A stretch of 64,000 bases of DNA from positions 21,814 to 85,813 of the forward strand of contig NZ_FQWM01000002.1 in assembly GCF_900129685.1 (NCBI RefSeq), in the 5' to 3' direction. A program made the translations under genes and the position numbers. Under the pieces are notes generated by a model. The model was given only the letters and a program-made list of their open reading frames with translations. It was not told the DNA's origin and did not search any database. Of the stretch, positions 1-8,701 are shown one piece after another (the stretch's first letter is position 1; every line of letters starts with the position of its first letter). Source of the DNA: Cognatishimia maritima. GTDB lineage: Bacteria > Pseudomonadota > Alphaproteobacteria > Rhodobacterales > Rhodobacteraceae.

Positions 1-76
1 TCAAGGGGGTGGTCACAGATTTTGATTATTTAGTAAGAGAAATCTCAAAATTTGGGCGCCCACCCTTTAAGTCATT

Positions 77-790
77 TCAATCGCTACATAAATCGAAATG
101 ATTGCGCGCCTGCACAAAGGCGGATTTTTTGGTTTCAGCCAGCGCATGTGCCTCTTCATCGCGGCCCCACTGCTCTTCTTGCCATAGCTCGTCCAGCCGA
201 GAGCAATTCCAAAGCTCTGTAACCGGTTTCAAATCTTCGACTGCTGCAAAGCCCAGAATCAGAGAGCCAGAAAGCGACACAAGATCGTGAAAAGCCGCCA
301 ATTCGAAATTTGAGAATGCGTGAACCTCTTGCCGAAGCCGCTCGAGCGCGCCAGCGTCCTGCGCTTGAAACATAACGCCGCGCACCGGCACCAGCCGCGC
401 GTTGTAACGTTCTGCGGCCCAGTCAAGAAGCGGGTCCCAAGCCTCTGCTTGACGCGCAACCAGAGCCTCTGGGCTGACGGCGCGGTAGCAAAGCAAATCT
501 GTACCGCCATAGTCCGCCAGCATATCTGCAACCTCCGCATGTTGCAGCGCAACCTTGTCCAATGCGGCATTGGCCCAGCGCATGACCGGCATGGACAGGG
601 GGTCAATCTGGTCGCCCTGCGCATCCCACTCTGCAGCAATCGCTTCGGCAATCTTCGCATTTGGCACAATCACCGCTGTTTTGGCCGGCGTTTTCAGACT
701 GCGCCCATCCAACAGCACGCCAAATCCCGCATCTTGCTCGGACACGCTGACATCTTTCCAAAAGCGTTTTTTGGTGTTCCAGCCGGACAT
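77..790 (-). CDS. ATP12 family F1-ATPase assembly chaperone
   Basis: The 237-residue product matches the ATP12 family, which in mitochondria binds the F1 alpha subunit during ATP synthase assembly; in alphaproteobacteria the same role is inferred. The start of the family core is visible as EWDAQGDQIDP followed by MPVMRWANAALD (about residues 53-76), the most conserved block. There is no signal peptide or membrane segment, so it is cytoplasmic. I chose the ATG giving MSGWNTKKRFW because the family begins there; an alternative start lies four codons upstream. It is the last gene of a head-to-tail minus-strand run (crcB, rluC, HAD, ATP12) with only a few bases between genes, so it is probably co-transcribed. 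Confidence 0.88.
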   Translation of the reverse strand: MSGWNTKKRFWKDVSVSEQDAGFGVLLDGRSLKTPAKTAVIVPNAKIAEAIAAEWDAQGDQIDPLSMPVMRWANAALDKVALQHAEVADMLADYGGTDLLCYRAVSPEALVARQAEAWDPLLDWAAERYNARLVPVRGVMFQAQDAGALERLRQEVHAFSNFELAAFHDLVSLSGSLILGFAAVEDLKPVTELWNCSRLDELWQEEQWGRDEEAHALAETKKSAFVQARNHFDLCSD

Positions 791-792
791 AA

Positions 793-1464
793 CTACCCCC
801 AAAAGCCTTTCAAAACGGCAGGTAAATCTTGAAATTTGTCAATGATGACATCCGCTTGGGCCAATTGATCCCGGTCATGGTAGCCCCAGCTGACACCAAC
901 CGCATAAAGCCCCGCAGCCTTAGCCATTTCCATGTCATAGGCTGTATCGCCAATCATCACCGCGCGCTCTGCAGCGACGCCCGTGTCGCTGAGACACGCC
1001 TGCAACATCGATGGATGGGGTTTTGATGGGTGATGATCTGCCACATGTTCGGTGACAAAGGTCTTGGTCAAGCCGTGGCTCTCCAGAACCTTGTCGAGCC
1101 CCCGGCGGGATTTGCCGGTTGCCACGCCCAACAACAGGTCGGGCTGCGCCTGTAGTTCGGCCAATGTCTCTAGCGCCATCGGGAATAGCGGCATGGTATC
1201 GCCAACTGTGGACTCCGTCCGCAGCTGCACAAACGCATCCTTGTAGCCCTCGACCAGCGCGCCATGCACGTCTTTGTCAGCTTGCGGTGCAAGCCGTGGC
1301 ATCATCACGTGCAGCGACAAGCCAACGAGGCCCAACACGGCTTCGCGCGTCGGCACGTCCAAACCAAGGTTAGAAAACGCCAGTGACATGGCGGCCATGA
1401 TATGGGCCTGACTGTCGACGAGCGTTCCGTCAACGTCAAACACCGCCAGTTTCAGATCGCTCAT
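793..1464 (-). CDS. HAD-superfamily phosphatase (phosphoglycolate phosphatase-like)
   Basis: This is a 223-residue haloacid-dehalogenase hydrolase. Motif I FDVDGT is at residues 9-14 with Asp10 as the expected nucleophile, and motif IV appears as MIGDTAYDMEMAKAAG near residue 170. The cap domain lies between them, as in class C1 enzymes such as phosphoglycolate phosphatase (Gph) and PpaX. The substrate cannot be read from sequence; 2-phosphoglycolate, pyrophosphate or a sugar phosphate are all possible. Its start overlaps the rluC stop by 4 bp (ATGA), so the two are translationally coupled. A link to pseudouridine synthesis is not implied; this gene pair simply travels together in relatives. 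Confidence 0.85.
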   Translation of the reverse strand: MSDLKLAVFDVDGTLVDSQAHIMAAMSLAFSNLGLDVPTREAVLGLVGLSLHVMMPRLAPQADKDVHGALVEGYKDAFVQLRTESTVGDTMPLFPMALETLAELQAQPDLLLGVATGKSRRGLDKVLESHGLTKTFVTEHVADHHPSKPHPSMLQACLSDTGVAAERAVMIGDTAYDMEMAKAAGLYAVGVSWGYHDRDQLAQADVIIDKFQDLPAVLKGFWG

Positions 1465-2507
1465 TGCAACGCCTCAAATGGATCTTCCGCCGCCATATCT
1501 GGCGTCCAATCAAAGGTTTCGAACGTATGGGCCATATGATCTGGCAGCGGCGCATGGATCGTCAGGATTTGCCTCGTTGCCGGATGCTCAAAGCTGATGG
1601 TGCGCGCATGCAGGTGTAGCTTTTTAGAGATGATGCCGCCCAGTTGCGCGCCCCAGCCATCTCCAAGGTTTTCTTGCCCAGAACCGCCGTATTTGCCATC
1701 GCCGATGATCGGATGACCAATCTCCGCCATATGCGCACGCAGTTGGTGTGTGCGCCCGGTGATTGGTTCCATCGCCACCCAAGCCGCGCGGCTCGCGACG
1801 CGATAAAGCGTGGCGTATTGTGTGATCGCCCGCTTTGCCCCCGGCGTATTGGAGACATCGCGCGGATGCACCGCCAGCATTTTCTCGCCTTCGCCCTTGC
1901 GCCCATGCCCCGGTGCTTTGACCAAACCGTATTTGATTTCGCCCAAATAGGGGGTCGGCACGCCTGCGACCACGGCCCAATAGATTTTGCGGGTCGCGTG
2001 GTGGCGGAAGGCTGTGGTCAGGTCCGACGCCATCTTGCGGCTCCGCGCCAGCACCAGAACACCGGATGTGTCCTTGTCCAACCGGTGCACCAGACGCGGC
2101 TTTTCTTCATAGCCAAAGGTCAGCGCCTCGCTTAGCCCGTCCACATGACGGGTCTGTTTGCTACCACCCTGCGTGGGCAGGCCCGCAGGTTTGTTCAGAA
2201 TGATGATGTGATCATCGCGGTAGATCACGCAGTTGCGGATCAGCTTTTCGTCGGCCGCAGAAATCTTGACCTCAGTGCGCGGACCAGCCTCAGGCGCTTT
2301 GTCCGGCAAGGGCGGCACGCGCACGCTTTGCCCCTCTTGCAGACGCGTCGCAGGTTTGACCCGCCCGCCATCCACACGCAATTCGCCTTTGCGGCACATT
2401 TTTTCGATGCGGATCTGATTGAGCTGCGGGAACTTCGCGCGCAGCCAACGGTCCAGCCGCATCTCGGCATCATCTGCAGTTATTTCAATTGTCTGTACGC
2501 CACTCAT
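1461..2507 (-). CDS. rluC: RluA-family 23S rRNA pseudouridine synthase (RluC-like)
   Basis: The 348-residue protein has an N-terminal S4 RNA-binding domain (about residues 14-65) and an RluA-type catalytic domain. The catalytic signature HRLDKDTSG is at residues 141-149, with Asp144 as the catalytic aspartate, and the R(I/T)GRTHQLR-type substrate motif is visible as TGRTHQLRAHM. RluC modifies three uridines of 23S rRNA in E. coli; assignment to RluC rather than RluD is by overall likeness and is the less certain part. The ATG at the chosen start overlaps the crcB stop by 4 bp, which supports it over the ATG two codons upstream. Confidence 0.85.
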   Translation of the reverse strand: MSGVQTIEITADDAEMRLDRWLRAKFPQLNQIRIEKMCRKGELRVDGGRVKPATRLQEGQSVRVPPLPDKAPEAGPRTEVKISAADEKLIRNCVIYRDDHIIILNKPAGLPTQGGSKQTRHVDGLSEALTFGYEEKPRLVHRLDKDTSGVLVLARSRKMASDLTTAFRHHATRKIYWAVVAGVPTPYLGEIKYGLVKAPGHGRKGEGEKMLAVHPRDVSNTPGAKRAITQYATLYRVASRAAWVAMEPITGRTHQLRAHMAEIGHPIIGDGKYGGSGQENLGDGWGAQLGGIISKKLHLHARTISFEHPATRQILTIHAPLPDHMAHTFETFDWTPDMAAEDPFEALQ

Positions 2508-2881
2508 GCCCATACTCCTCGCGCCAACCAGACGCCAAGCGCCAGGGCCAATATCGACCCTATGACGGATATCAAAACATAGGCCAGCGCCGCCATGTTC
2601 TGCCCTTTTTCAATCAGCGTCACTGTTTCCAGCGAAAAGGCTGAGAAGGTCGTAAAACCGCCCAGCACCCCCGTCAGGATCAGCGGGTTCAGATGGTCAA
2701 ACCCGCGCTTAGCCGCCATGACCACCAAGAGCCCCATCAGGAACGACCCAAGGATATTCACCGTGATGATCGCCAAAGGAAACCCACCGCCTGCCAAACG
2801 CAGGACTCCAAGCCCGGTGACATAGCGCAATACAGCACCCACCGCACCGCCAAAAGCGACGTATATCAGGTTGATCATCAT
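2504..2881 (-). CDS. crcB: Fluoride ion channel CrcB/FluC
   Basis: A 125-residue, four-helix membrane protein of the CrcB/Fluc family, which forms dual-topology dimers exporting fluoride. Family motifs are present: GGAVGAVLRY at residues 11-20, NILGSFLMG after the second helix, and GGFTTFSAFS near residue 75, containing the polar track residues that line the fluoride pathway. A single copy is seen here, so a homodimer is expected. It lies between rarA and rluC and overlaps rluC by 4 bp. I looked for a crcB fluoride riboswitch in the 119 bp upstream and saw no match to its conserved core. Two in-frame ATG codons occur at the start and either could be used. Confidence 0.9.
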   Translation of the reverse strand: MMINLIYVAFGGAVGAVLRYVTGLGVLRLAGGGFPLAIITVNILGSFLMGLLVVMAAKRGFDHLNPLILTGVLGGFTTFSAFSLETVTLIEKGQNMAALAYVLISVIGSILALALGVWLARGVWA

Positions 2882-3000
2882 CGGCTGTCTCTCACCCGCG
2901 CCACGTCAATTGTCAACCGCAGCCGCCGCTTCACCTTTGAACAAATACTCTTACAAATAGTCTGTGGTGACTGGCGAAACGCGCAAGAGGGGCGAAGCCC

Positions 3001-4320
3001 CTAGGTCTCGTCCTGCCGCTTCGCGCGCAGCTTGTTGAAATAGGCCACACGCTTTTGCAAATCGCGCTCAAATCCACGTTCAACTGGCGCGTATAACGCC
3101 GGGCGCTCCATGTCTTCGGGGAAATAGTTCTGCCCTGAAAACCCGTCTTCGGCATCATGGTCATAGGCGTAGCCTGCGCCATACCCTTGGTCTTTCATCA
3201 GACCGGTTGGCGCATTCAGAATATGTTTGGGCGGCATCTGCGACCCGGTTTTGCGTGCCATACGTCGGGCGTCTTTGTAGGCCGTGTAAATCGCATTGGA
3301 TTTCGGGGCGAGCGCCAGATAGACCAAGGCCTGCGCGAGCGCCAACTCGCCTTCGGGCGATCCAAGCCGTTCATACGTCTCCCAACCCTGCAGACACACC
3401 GACTGCGCTTGCGGGTCCGCGAGCCCGATATCCTCCACCGCCATGCGCGTGATGCGACGCGCCAGAAACCGTGGGTCCTCGCCCCCTTCCAGCATCCGCG
3501 CAAACCAATACAGTGCCGCGTCTGGGTCCGACCCGCGCACGGATTTATGCAGCGCCGAAATCAGGTTGTAATGCTCTTCGCCCGATTTGTCGTATTTCGC
3601 TGCGCGTTTCATTAGGCGCTTGGAAAGTTGCTCGGAGTTAAGCGCTGCGTCGGTTTTCCAGGCCGCGATCTGCTCGATCAAATTCAGCAGCGCGCGACCA
3701 TCCCCATCCGCCATCTCAAGCAAGGCCGCTCGCGCAGCCGTGTCCAAAGGCAACGACTTGGCCAGCTCCGTCTCTGCCCGTTGCGCCAGCTTTTCGAGTT
3801 CCGTCGTCGAGAGCCTCTCCAGCACCAAAACCTGCGCACGGCTAAGAACCGCAGCGTTCAGTTCGAAACTCGGGTTTTCGGTTGTGGCCCCGACCAAAAG
3901 GATCGTGCCGTCTTCCATATGGGGCAGAAAGCCGTCTTGCTGCGCCTTGTTGAAACGGTGAATTTCATCAACGAACAACAATGTGCCCTGCCCGTTCTGC
4001 CGCCGTATCTTGGCGGCTTCAAAAACCTTCTTTAGATCCGGCACACCCGTGAAAATCGCGCTGATCTGAACGAAATGAAGATCCGTTTCCTGTGCCAGCA
4101 ACCGGGCAATTGTGGTTTTCCCCACGCCGGGCGGTCCCCAGAAGATCAAGGAACTAAGCGAGCCAGACGCCAGCATCACCCCCAAGGGCGCATCCGGCCC
4201 AAGCACTTGATCCTGACCGATCACCTCTGACAGTGTTTTGGGCCGCAAGCGATCCGCCAGCGGGCGCGGGGCGTTGTCGGGCACCGCTTTGGGTGTGTCA
4301 TCTGCAAATAGGTCAGCCAT
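3001..4320 (-). CDS. rarA: Replication-associated recombination protein A (RarA/MgsA AAA+ ATPase)
   Basis: A 439-residue AAA+ ATPase of the RarA/MgsA/WRNIP1 family, a clamp-loader-like enzyme acting at stalled replication forks. Walker A GPPGVGKT is at residues 62-69 and Walker B LLFVDEIHRF at about 114-123; sensor 1 is in the GATTENPSF segment. The C-terminal part contains the tetramerisation region typical of the family (LYWFARMLEGGEDPRF and MPPKHILNAPTGLMK). Length fits the family. Only 2 bp separate it from the upstream degQ-like gene, indicating one transcript. A GC-rich hairpin (AGGGGC/GCCCCT arms) overlaps its stop codon but lacks a T-run. Confidence 0.92.
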   Translation of the reverse strand: MADLFADDTPKAVPDNAPRPLADRLRPKTLSEVIGQDQVLGPDAPLGVMLASGSLSSLIFWGPPGVGKTTIARLLAQETDLHFVQISAIFTGVPDLKKVFEAAKIRRQNGQGTLLFVDEIHRFNKAQQDGFLPHMEDGTILLVGATTENPSFELNAAVLSRAQVLVLERLSTTELEKLAQRAETELAKSLPLDTAARAALLEMADGDGRALLNLIEQIAAWKTDAALNSEQLSKRLMKRAAKYDKSGEEHYNLISALHKSVRGSDPDAALYWFARMLEGGEDPRFLARRITRMAVEDIGLADPQAQSVCLQGWETYERLGSPEGELALAQALVYLALAPKSNAIYTAYKDARRMARKTGSQMPPKHILNAPTGLMKDQGYGAGYAYDHDAEDGFSGQNYFPEDMERPALYAPVERGFERDLQKRVAYFNKLRAKRQDET

Positions 4321-4322
4321 GG

Positions 4323-5705
4323 CTACAGTCTAAAGCGCAATGTCACGCGACGCGACCCACGTTCGACCACTATGCTGACACGGCGCGGCGTTTCCCGCAG
4401 TGCAGTTTCCACATCTGCCGGTGTGTTGATCAGCCGGTCATTGATGGCCAATAGGATATCACCAGCCCGCAATCCCGCGCGTTGACCCAATGGACCCGCT
4501 GCCTCCACCACAATGCCTTCGGCATTAAGAGGCAGGCCCATCTCGGCAATCAAAGCAGGGTTCAGGTTTGACACCCGCACCCCCGGCAATATTGTCTGGC
4601 GCGAGGTTTCAACCGTATCCCGCGCGGGGACCTCGGGCGGCAGCATAAGGTCCACTGTGACAGTGCCCGGTTCTCCGCCAAAGATACCGCCGATTTCAGC
4701 TTCATCGCCGACGCCTGCAACGGACATGCGGAAAATCATCTCGGCGGCGTTGGTCACGGCTTGCCCGTCAACGGTCAGGATCACATCACCAGGGCGCACA
4801 CCCGCCGTGCGAAACGGGCTGGCCTCATGCAGTGCCGAGATCAAGATGCCGCCGGGGCGATCCAACCCGAGGCCTTCGGCGATATCAACATCCACAGGCT
4901 GCCCCGTCGCCCCAGCCCAGGGTGTTTCAAACCGCGTATTACCCGCTTTGGCTTGCTTAACGAATTCCGCAACCAGATTGGCCGGGATGGCAAAGCCAAT
5001 CCCATTGCTGCCACCCGACCGCGTCAGAATGCGGGTGTTGATCCCGATCAATCGCCCATTCACATCAATCAATGCGCCGCCAGAGTTGCCCGGATTGATG
5101 GGCGCGTCGGTCTGGATGAAATACCCCTGCCCGACCCCCGCCGCAGCCCCAGTGCGCGCCAGCCCCGACACAATCCCGCTGGACACCGTTTGCCCGACCC
5201 CGAAGGGGTTGCCGATGGCCAGCACCAATTCTCCGACTTCGACACTGTCGCTGTCCCGAAGGCTAAGGGACGGGAGTTCCTCTGGCGCAGTCATTTGCAA
5301 CACCGCAAGGTCATTGCCTTCGTCCGCCAGCAATACCTCTGCCGAGAACTCACGCCCATCATTCAGTACAATGCGAATATCCGTGGCCATGCCAACAACA
5401 TGGTAGTTGGACACAACAATCCCGTCAGAGGACAGGATGACGCCAGACCCAAGCGAATTCTGCACCTGCGGGCGCTGCGAGCCGAAATCACGAAACAGGT
5501 TCTGAAAGAAGGGATCACCCCGGAATGGGCTTTCCCGCACGGCAACCACACGTTTGGCATAAATGTTGACCACAGCCGGGGCTGCTTCTTTCACGAGCGG
5601 CGCAAATCCCAAAGAAACTTCCGCCTGACTGGTCGGCACGCGGGTCTCGGCCCCTGCTGCTGCTGCCAAACCCATGCTGATTGCTATAATCGCCGCTCGA
5701 AACAT
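4323..5705 (-). CDS. degQ: Periplasmic Do/DegQ-family serine endopeptidase
   Basis: A 460-residue HtrA-type protease. Residues 1-19 form a signal peptide ending in AAAGA, so the enzyme is periplasmic. The trypsin-like domain carries the triad His102 (SNYHVV), Asp132 (GNDLAVL) and Ser208 (GNSGGALID). Two PDZ domains follow, at about 265-350 and 375-455. This gives the Deg/HtrA layout for degrading or refolding damaged envelope proteins. Assignment to DegQ rather than DegP or DegS is uncertain; the lack of a long Q-linker and the relatively short length fit DegQ. It is immediately upstream of rarA. Confidence 0.88.
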   Translation of the reverse strand: MFRAAIIAISMGLAAAAGAETRVPTSQAEVSLGFAPLVKEAAPAVVNIYAKRVVAVRESPFRGDPFFQNLFRDFGSQRPQVQNSLGSGVILSSDGIVVSNYHVVGMATDIRIVLNDGREFSAEVLLADEGNDLAVLQMTAPEELPSLSLRDSDSVEVGELVLAIGNPFGVGQTVSSGIVSGLARTGAAAGVGQGYFIQTDAPINPGNSGGALIDVNGRLIGINTRILTRSGGSNGIGFAIPANLVAEFVKQAKAGNTRFETPWAGATGQPVDVDIAEGLGLDRPGGILISALHEASPFRTAGVRPGDVILTVDGQAVTNAAEMIFRMSVAGVGDEAEIGGIFGGEPGTVTVDLMLPPEVPARDTVETSRQTILPGVRVSNLNPALIAEMGLPLNAEGIVVEAAGPLGQRAGLRAGDILLAINDRLINTPADVETALRETPRRVSIVVERGSRRVTLRFRL

Positions 5706-5841
5706 CTGGCCTCCGGTACTTTCCGCTCTGATCTTTGCGGGATATGCGAAGGACTGGCGCGTTTTGCAACCCGGCCAAGGGGCTTTGCCCCTCAGCGCGA
5801 TGCGCTTTCACCCCAGAGTATTTTGGCAAAGGTGAAAAGGA

Positions 5842-7167
5842 TCAGCGTTGCAACGGGTTCTTGATCTGCTCTGGCAGGGCAATCCGGTTGAACAGGGCGT
5901 TCGCCAGCGTTTGCAAACCGACGCCGGTGCGGATTTCGAACTCTTCGTATTTAAAATGACGTCCTGAAACGCCCTCTTTGGCAAACCCATCTTTCAGCGC
6001 CGCGCGCATGGGTTTTGGGCCACAAAAGGCCACGGTCAATTGGCTTGGGTTCTGCCCGGTCAGCGCAAGCAAGGCTGCGGCATCCAAGCGGCCTTGCGTT
6101 GTGGAGCTGTGAATATGCAGCGTCAGGTTCGGCTTGGTATGTGCGAGGGTCTTAAGTTCATCCAGATGCGCCGCCGCTGCCTCGGATTTCACGCAGTAGA
6201 TCAAATGCACCGGGCTATCCTCTGCCCCAAGCGCCTGTGCCCAGGCGAGAAAGGGCGTGATGCCGACGCCTGCGCCGATCCAAAGCTGTTGTCGACCGTT
6301 GTCGCGGTATTCGAAATGCCCAAACGGCCCTTCGACAGCCACCTGCGTACCAACGGCAAGATTGCGATGCAGGCGCGTTGTGAAATCCCCCAGCCGCGCC
6401 ACAGAAAACCGCAGATGGCCATCGTCCGAGGGCGCTTTGGAGACCGTAAAGGGGTGCGGCTCTGCGCCGTGAAAGCTTGCAAAGGCAAACTGCCCGGCGC
6501 GGTAGCGCATTGGGCGGCTTTCCGGTTTCAGAGTGATGGCCTGAACCTGTCCAGTGCTTTCGATGCTTTCCACCACATAGCGCCGCGAAGGGCGCAGGCG
6601 CGCGGGCAAAAGGCGATAGCTGAAACAGATGATCCCCAACACACAGAAGCCTGCCGTATAAAGGCCAATGGGGTCGCTATTGTCGAAGGGTTTCAGAATG
6701 AACAGAAAATGCGCCGCCCCGGCCACAAAGAAGAACCCCATCAACCGATGGGTCCAGCGCCAAAGGTGATAGGGAACGAAGGTCGCAACCGTGATCACAA
6801 CAAGGATTAACAGGCCATAAAGGCTGAATTCGCCCAGCGTTTCGGCCAGTTCTTCCAATAGATTCTGCCCGCCAAGGTGGCGCATGTCGGCATCAATGGT
6901 GTCATGCAGCAGAATGAATGCCATGGCCGATATCCCCAGCCATTTATGAAACACATAGGCCTGATCCAGCCCGCCAAAGACCCATTCCACAATCCGCCAG
7001 CGCGTCGCGATCAACTGCACAATCGCCATCGCAATCAACGCCGCCATGCCCATGTATTGGCTGAACAGCGCCAGCGCGTCACCGCCGTGGTTCAGTGCTG
7101 GCAGCCACATGATTGGGGTCAAAATCGCGACCACGGTTGGAATAAGACCAATTGGATTTAGGCGCAT
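5842..7167 (-). CDS. Membrane ferric-reductase-like/FAD-NAD(P)H oxidoreductase
   Basis: The 441-residue protein has an N-terminal ferric-reductase-like membrane domain (about six helices, residues 5-205) and a C-terminal flavodoxin-reductase module. Histidine pairs expected to ligate two b hemes are visible in HKWLGISAMAFILLHD and in WRWTHRLMGFFFVAGAAHF. The FAD-binding motif is seen in HPFTVSKAP and the NAD(P)-binding one in GAGVGITPFLAW. It should move electrons from cytosolic NAD(P)H across the membrane, as in NADPH-oxidase and ferric-chelate reductase relatives; the acceptor (Fe(III), oxygen or another) is unknown. A promoter-like pair lies just upstream, so it seems to be transcribed on its own, with a 136-bp gap to degQ. 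Confidence 0.82.
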   Translation of the reverse strand: MRLNPIGLIPTVVAILTPIMWLPALNHGGDALALFSQYMGMAALIAMAIVQLIATRWRIVEWVFGGLDQAYVFHKWLGISAMAFILLHDTIDADMRHLGGQNLLEELAETLGEFSLYGLLILVVITVATFVPYHLWRWTHRLMGFFFVAGAAHFLFILKPFDNSDPIGLYTAGFCVLGIICFSYRLLPARLRPSRRYVVESIESTGQVQAITLKPESRPMRYRAGQFAFASFHGAEPHPFTVSKAPSDDGHLRFSVARLGDFTTRLHRNLAVGTQVAVEGPFGHFEYRDNGRQQLWIGAGVGITPFLAWAQALGAEDSPVHLIYCVKSEAAAAHLDELKTLAHTKPNLTLHIHSSTTQGRLDAAALLALTGQNPSQLTVAFCGPKPMRAALKDGFAKEGVSGRHFKYEEFEIRTGVGLQTLANALFNRIALPEQIKNPLQR

Positions 7168-7209
7168 GAACGTCCCTCAGAGCTGGCCCGTTATGGTCCG
7201 GGCAATTGG

Positions 7210-7239
7210 GGCATAGGTCTGAGGAGTGAGGGTATTCAA
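7210..7239 (-). promoter_or_regulatory. Putative sigma70-type promoter for the ferric-reductase-like gene
   Basis: On the minus strand TTGAAT and TATGCC are separated by 18 bp, about 43 bp upstream of the ATG. The spacer is one base longer than in the ribosomal promoters of this window. The divergent small-protein pair starts about 160 bp away. Confidence 0.4.
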
Positions 7240-7399
7240 GTCAACAGCACATGAGCAAAAAACAGGAAACAAAGGCTATACTCTGTGGATTGTCCCGCCC
7301 ATTGAGCAGGGCCTGCCCCCGTCGGTGCATTGACGACGGAACTCACCACAGCAGAGACGCGTTAATCCCGTAGAGTTGAATGTCAGATAAGAGGATCAA

Positions 7400-7609
7400 A
7401 TGATGGCAGAACGACATCGTTCCAAAGACGGGAAACGCGAAACCGAGGACTACCTTGATGACGCCGCGACACCAAGACATCACGGCCGCGCACAGGGCAA
7501 TCTCGAACGCAAAGTGGGAACCCGTGATATGCTGAAACGCGCAACACAAGATCGTCCGGGTGCGACCCGTGTACGCAAATCTGACGAAAAGACCGGAAAG
7601 GCAAGCTGA
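7400..7609 (+). CDS. Small highly charged protein coupled to host-attachment protein
   Basis: A 69-residue protein rich in Lys, Arg, Asp and Glu, without membrane segments or Cys, predicted to be largely disordered. I do not recognise the family. It looks real because a GAGGA ribosome-binding site lies 4-9 bp before tandem ATG codons, and because its TGA overlaps the next ATG by one base (TGATG), a typical coupling arrangement. Its partner is a host-attachment-family protein. Strongly basic segments (KRETEDYL, RATQDRPGATRVRK) might contact nucleic acid or an acidic partner; that is only a guess. Confidence 0.65.
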   Translation: MMAERHRSKDGKRETEDYLDDAATPRHHGRAQGNLERKVGTRDMLKRATQDRPGATRVRKSDEKTGKAS

Positions 7610-8064
7610 TGGCACGTTTGAAGGAAGGCACTTGGGTTGTGGTAACAGACAGCGAAAAAGCGCTCTTTATTCGCAACCTCACGGATCATCAGGATCCAAA
7701 TTTCGAGGTGCTGGGCGAAGAAGCGCAAGAGAACCCGTCAGATATCGAACAGTCCGCCAATCGTCCCGGGCGCATGCATGATGGGGGTCCGGGGCACCGC
7801 TCGGCGATGGATGACACAGATTGGCATGAGTTGGCCAAAGAGCGCTTTGCTAAGGATCTGTCAGACATACTTTATGAGAAAGCGCATAAAGGTGCCTTTG
7901 ACCGACTGGTGATTGCGGCCTCTCCGCAAGTCTTAGGCGTGTTGCGCGCTGAGATGCACAAGGAAGTGACGGACAAGATCATTGCTGAAATACCGAAAAC
8001 CTTGACCAATCATCCGATGGAAAAAATCGAAGAGATCATCAAAGCTGAACTTGTTGATCAATAA
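7609..8064 (+). CDS. Host attachment family protein
   Basis: A 151-residue cytosolic protein matching the bacterial 'host attachment' family (Pfam Host_attach). The name comes from Agrobacterium work on plant attachment; the biochemical function is not known. Family features visible are the opening WVVVTDSEKALF, the variable linker rich in Gly and Pro with SAMDD, and the C-terminal segment KGAFDRLVIAASPQVLGVLR followed by TDKIIAEIPKTLT, which resembles eRF1/Dom34-like folds that the family is thought to share. It is coupled to the 69-residue gene before it and ends just before a bidirectional terminator shared with rplQ. Confidence 0.8.
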   Translation: MARLKEGTWVVVTDSEKALFIRNLTDHQDPNFEVLGEEAQENPSDIEQSANRPGRMHDGGPGHRSAMDDTDWHELAKERFAKDLSDILYEKAHKGAFDRLVIAASPQVLGVLRAEMHKEVTDKIIAEIPKTLTNHPMEKIEEIIKAELVDQ

Positions 8065-8065
8065 G

Positions 8066-8095
8066 AAAAACCCCGCCTACTTCTAGGCGGGGTTT
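8066..8095. terminator. Bidirectional intrinsic terminator between host-attachment gene and rplQ
   Basis: A perfect 11-bp stem (AAACCCCGCCT with AGGCGGGGTTT) closes a 6-nt loop ACTTCT. Read on the minus strand it is followed by TTTTT, so it ends the rpsM-rpsK-rpoA-rplQ unit; on the plus strand it can end the host-attachment operon. Confidence 0.9.
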
Positions 8096-8123
8096 CTAAC
8101 TCAATCGCAAGAGAGAGCGCGGA

Positions 8124-8540
8124 TTATTCCGCGTCTTCGACCTCTACGATACGTGCTTTGTCAGCTGCGCCTTTGGCGTCAACGTCACGCTCAACGAATT
8201 CGATGATCGCCATTGGCGCCATGTCGCCGTAACGGAAGCCCGCTTTCAGAACGCGGATGTAACCACCGCTACGTTCTGCAAACCGAGGGCCGAGCACTTC
8301 GAACAGTTTCGCTACATGCTTGTCTTGCTTCAGCTGTGCAGCAGCCTGACGGCGCGCGTGCAGATCGCCGCGCTTGCCCAGCGTGATCAGTTTTTCAACG
8401 ATCGGGCGCAGTTCTTTTGCTTTTGGCAGAGTTGTTTTGATCTGTTCGTGTTCGATCAGAGAGCCTGCCATGTTGGCGAACATCGCTTTGCGGTGTTCGT
8501 GTGTACGGTTCAGGCGGCGGTAACCACGTGCGTGACGCAT
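8124..8540 (-). CDS. rplQ: 50S ribosomal protein L17
   Basis: A 138-residue L17, bound near the exit-tunnel rim of the large subunit. The diagnostic N-terminus [13 protein letters not shown] and the segment [17 protein letters not shown] are intact. The acidic tail after ERDVDAKG is somewhat longer than in enterobacteria, as usual in alphaproteobacteria. It is the last gene of the rpsM-rpsK-rpoA-rplQ unit and stands before a strong terminator. The 161-bp gap to rpoA is longer than usual for this pair and contains a GC-rich inverted repeat (TGGCGGG/CCCGCCA arms, around 8657-8683) without a T-run, possibly an RNA-processing or stability element. Confidence 0.98.
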   Translation of the reverse strand: MRHARGYRRLNRTHEHRKAMFANMAGSLIEHEQIKTTLPKAKELRPIVEKLITLGKRGDLHARRQAAAQLKQDKHVAKLFEVLGPRFAERSGGYIRVLKAGFRYGDMAPMAIIEFVERDVDAKGAADKARIVEVEDAE

Positions 8541-8701
8541 TTTCTATATCCTTCTTTGGTGCCCTTGGTCAGGCGATACTTTGTCTGGCTTCCGATGCGT
8601 GTCGGTTGCTCTCCTTGGGGCAGGATTGCCCTTGCTTTCCTCGCTAGTGCGAGCATGTGGCGGGCCATCTACATGCCCCGCCAGAATTTTTCAAGACGCT
8701 C

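Noticed and set aside
2882..3000. Fluoride riboswitch upstream of crcB
   Set aside because: The conserved core of the crcB motif is not found in the 119 bp before the gene.
8657..8683. Terminator between rpoA and rplQ
   Set aside because: The hairpin has no T-run in the direction of transcription and rplQ needs to be co-transcribed.
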